IMG/VR virus record: IMGVR_UViG_3300010430_000500
Coordinates: 1-22,216 of that record
Origin: a virus
Reading direction: 5' to 3' (one strand)
Length of the DNA stretch: 22,216 bases
Each line of letters starts with the position of its first letter. Position 1 is the stretch's first letter. The notes under the pieces are model-generated. The model worked only from the letters and a program-made list of their open reading frames with translations. It was not told the origin of the DNA and made no database searches. Made by a program: the position numbers and the translations under genes. Below are positions 20,836 to 22,216 of this stretch, piece by piece.

Positions 20836-21410
20836 TCCCGATCAGTACAACGCTCAAAGAGCAGGGCGCACGAAGCGAACTGCAGGACATCCTGCAGCGC
20901 CTCGACGATCCTCAGGGATTTTACGCCACGGTTGGCGAACGGTTGATCAGCTCGTCCAAGGATCGGTTTCGCGAAGAGAACGCGCCCGATGGAACGCCCT
21001 GGGAGCCTTTGAAACCCGCGACGATCAAGGCGCGGCAAAACGCCGGCCAAACGCCCATCACCATCCTGCGCTCGAACAGCAAGGGCAAAAGCGGATCTGC
21101 TTTGGCGGGGTCTCTGAGCTATCTGGCCAGCTCGGATGAAGTGCGGATCGGCTCTCCGTTGCCTTATGCCGCAATTCACCAGTTCGGGGGCCAGATCCGC
21201 ATTCCCGAGCGGCAGGGCGAGATCTACCGCGCTGACGACGGTGCCGGTCAGCCTGGGCGACGTTTCGCCAGGAAATCAGAAGCGGCACATGTGACCAAAG
21301 TCACGATCCCCGCGCATGTCATTCGCATCCCTGCGCGGCCCTACGTCGGGCTGGCCGAGGGGGATGAACAGGGCATTCTGGAAGATGCGCGTGACTGGCT
21401 CAGCCTTTGA
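20832..21410 (+). CDS. Virion morphogenesis/tail completion protein (Mu gpG-like)
   Basis: A 192-aa protein with a G8 run serving as the ribosome-binding region. Family features are RLISSSKDRFREENAPDGTP, W-E-P-L-K-P-A-T, L-R-S-N-S-K-G-K-S-G-S-A-L, and YAAIHQFGGQI followed by IPARPYVGLAEGD. The HQFGG and RPF/Y-(L/V)G-L motifs are diagnostic of the gpG/phage virion morphogenesis family, which joins tails to heads. Last gene of this operon. Confidence 0.9.
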   Translation: MIPISTTLKEQGARSELQDILQRLDDPQGFYATVGERLISSSKDRFREENAPDGTPWEPLKPATIKARQNAGQTPITILRSNSKGKSGSALAGSLSYLASSDEVRIGSPLPYAAIHQFGGQIRIPERQGEIYRADDGAGQPGRRFARKSEAAHVTKVTIPAHVIRIPARPYVGLAEGDEQGILEDARDWLSL

Positions 21411-21412
21411 AA

Positions 21413-21512
21413 ATCCTAACCCGTCAGAAATTGCCGCAGGAACGCCTTAGCGGAGTTTAGCGCCCAGTGATCCGCAAAAAGCGCTGAAGGCCTGTTAGCC
21501 CCCTGTTAGGAT
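21413..21512. repeat. Intergenic inverted repeat
   Basis: ATCCTAAC (21413-21420) and GTTAGGAT (21505-21512) bracket about 80 bp, with a nearby direct repeat CCTGTTAG at 21491 and 21502. No gene is seen in 21411-21606. This may mark mRNA folding between late operons or erosion of a lost gene. Confidence 0.3.
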
Positions 21513-21606
21513 CGCTGGACGGGGCAATTTCGTCGCGACCTGAACTTATAGCTTGCGATATCAAGGCCGCTTCCCCAGTCTTGGAGCATTCCAGACCTTA
21601 TGAGGC

Positions 21607-21636
21607 CGCCGGACGCCTGTCCGGCGGATTTTGTTT
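21607..21636 (+). terminator. Terminator between the gpG and protease operons (33-bp repeat copy 2)
   Basis: Identical to 14335-14364 (hairpin CGCCGGAC-GCCT-GTCCGGCG and T-rich tail), and identical over 33 bp (21607-21639). It again sits 40-45 bp before the first gene of a late operon. Confidence 0.85.
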
Positions 21637-21680
21637 GGCGCTTATGCCAAATCTGGTTCGTCAACAATCGGACGGACCTC

Positions 21681-22216
21681 ATGACCAACACCCCTCAGAA
21701 AGCGCGGATCGAAGTTTTTCGCCCTGGTACGTTCTCGCCCATGGTCGGCGCAGAGATCACCTTTTCGGCGGCAGACCTGAAGGCCGTGGCGGATGCCTAT
21801 GACCCGAAAACGGCTCCGGCCCCGATCGTGGTGGGGCATCCCAGCAATGATACGCCGGCATACGGCTGGATCGAGGGACTGGAGTACGACGAAAATCAGG
21901 AGCGTCTGTTCGCAGACCTGTATGAGATCGAGCCTCAGTTCAGCGATTTGGTGAAAGCTGGGCGGTTCAAGAAGGTCAGTATGTCCTTTTTTGGTCCCGA
22001 TCATGCGGCCAATCCCAACCCCGGTGCCTGGTATCCCAAGCATGTCGGTTTTCTGGGCGCGGCGGCTCCGGCTGTCAGCGGGCTCAAGAACGTGGCTTTC
22101 TCCGATGCCGAGGGCGTGACCTTTGAATTTGGCGAGCGTGGCTTTGAGGAAGCTGCGTCGCTGTTCCGTGGGCTGCGCGATTTCTTCATCGAGCGGTTCA
22201 GCCTGGAAGAGGCTGA
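21681..22216 (+). CDS. Phage protease/scaffold protein (Mu gpI-like), partial
   Basis: The ORF starts at ATG and is open to the window end (178 codons seen), so only the N-terminal half is present. The start MTNTPQKARIEVFRPGTFSP followed by ITFSAADLKAVADAYDP, VVGHPSNDTPAYGWIEGL (GHP at 52-54) and FKKVSMSFFGPDHA (about 96-109) are typical of the gpI protease family. It processes head proteins and, by an internal start, usually yields the scaffold Z. First gene of the head operon after the second 33-bp terminator. No strong ribosome-binding site is visible. Confidence 0.85.
   Translation, partial: MTNTPQKARIEVFRPGTFSPMVGAEITFSAADLKAVADAYDPKTAPAPIVVGHPSNDTPAYGWIEGLEYDENQERLFADLYEIEPQFSDLVKAGRFKKVSMSFFGPDHAANPNPGAWYPKHVGFLGAAAPAVSGLKNVAFSDAEGVTFEFGERGFEEAASLFRGLRDFFIERFSLEEA

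Noticed and set aside
20798-21139. 113-codon ORF overlapping gpG
   Set aside because: The gpG frame carries clear family motifs; this frame is Arg-rich and has none.
1-22216. CRISPR arrays, tRNA or rRNA genes
   Set aside because: No regularly spaced repeat series and no tRNA or rRNA-like sequence could be seen on either strand.

Overview
The window holds the left two thirds of a Mu-like transposable prophage, with a short stretch of host or older-element DNA in front of it. The GC-rich coding style, the heavy use of ATGA/TGATG overlaps and protein idioms such as the GHNGGP tract suggest an alphaproteobacterium, most likely Rhodobacterales. The gene order resembles the RcapMu type of phage (ParB-like protein, transposase, ATPase, DUF3164, GemA, Mor, then Mu gp27/28/29/F/G/I homologues). 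This assignment comes from sequence reading and memory of the families; no search was run.

Layout. (1) 1-1259: a small ORF and a tyrosine integrase of an older integrative element. The integrase is cut inside its catalytic domain. (2) 1260-1671: the prophage left end. It starts TGTAGG and carries several copies of a CAAACTCGGACG motif, probably transposase-binding sites. (3) 1672-2780: an AT-richer cargo segment with one unknown gene, bracketed by a 15-bp direct repeat. (4) 2785-5854: the lysis/lysogeny switch. It has a leftward three-gene operon, a rightward HTH repressor, a second HTH regulator with a PAS-like C-terminal region, a convergent GNAT-like acyltransferase, and five copies of one operator (TCCGATNNATCGGA). 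(5) 5855-14332: the early and middle operon, with two unknown proteins, a terminator, a ParB-like protein, DDE transposase, MuB-like ATPase, small DNA-binding and zinc proteins, DUF3164, GemA, a DNA methyltransferase-like protein and a Mor-like activator. (6) 14335-21410: a terminator, then lysis genes (GH19 endolysin, two small membrane proteins) and packaging/head genes (terminase small and large subunits, portal, MuF with a C-terminal nuclease-like domain, a 36-aa ORF and gpG). (7) 21607-22216: an exact copy of the same 33-bp terminator, then the start of the gpI-like protease/scaffold gene, which runs off the window.

How it works together. The repressor probably binds operators placed between the -35 and -10 boxes of both the leftward promoter and the early lytic promoter, so both are shut off together. 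When repression lifts, the early operon makes the transposase and ATPase for replicative transposition. The Mor-like protein then probably switches on the late lysis/packaging and head operons.

The most notable points are: the prophage sits inside another element's integrase; the switch contains a regulator/acyltransferase pair that could form a phage signalling module; promoter geometry predicts leaderless mRNAs for two switch genes; the portal appears C-terminally truncated at an A9 tract whose -1 frame stays open into MuF; and MuF carries a probable PBECR-type nuclease domain followed by a tiny coupled ORF.
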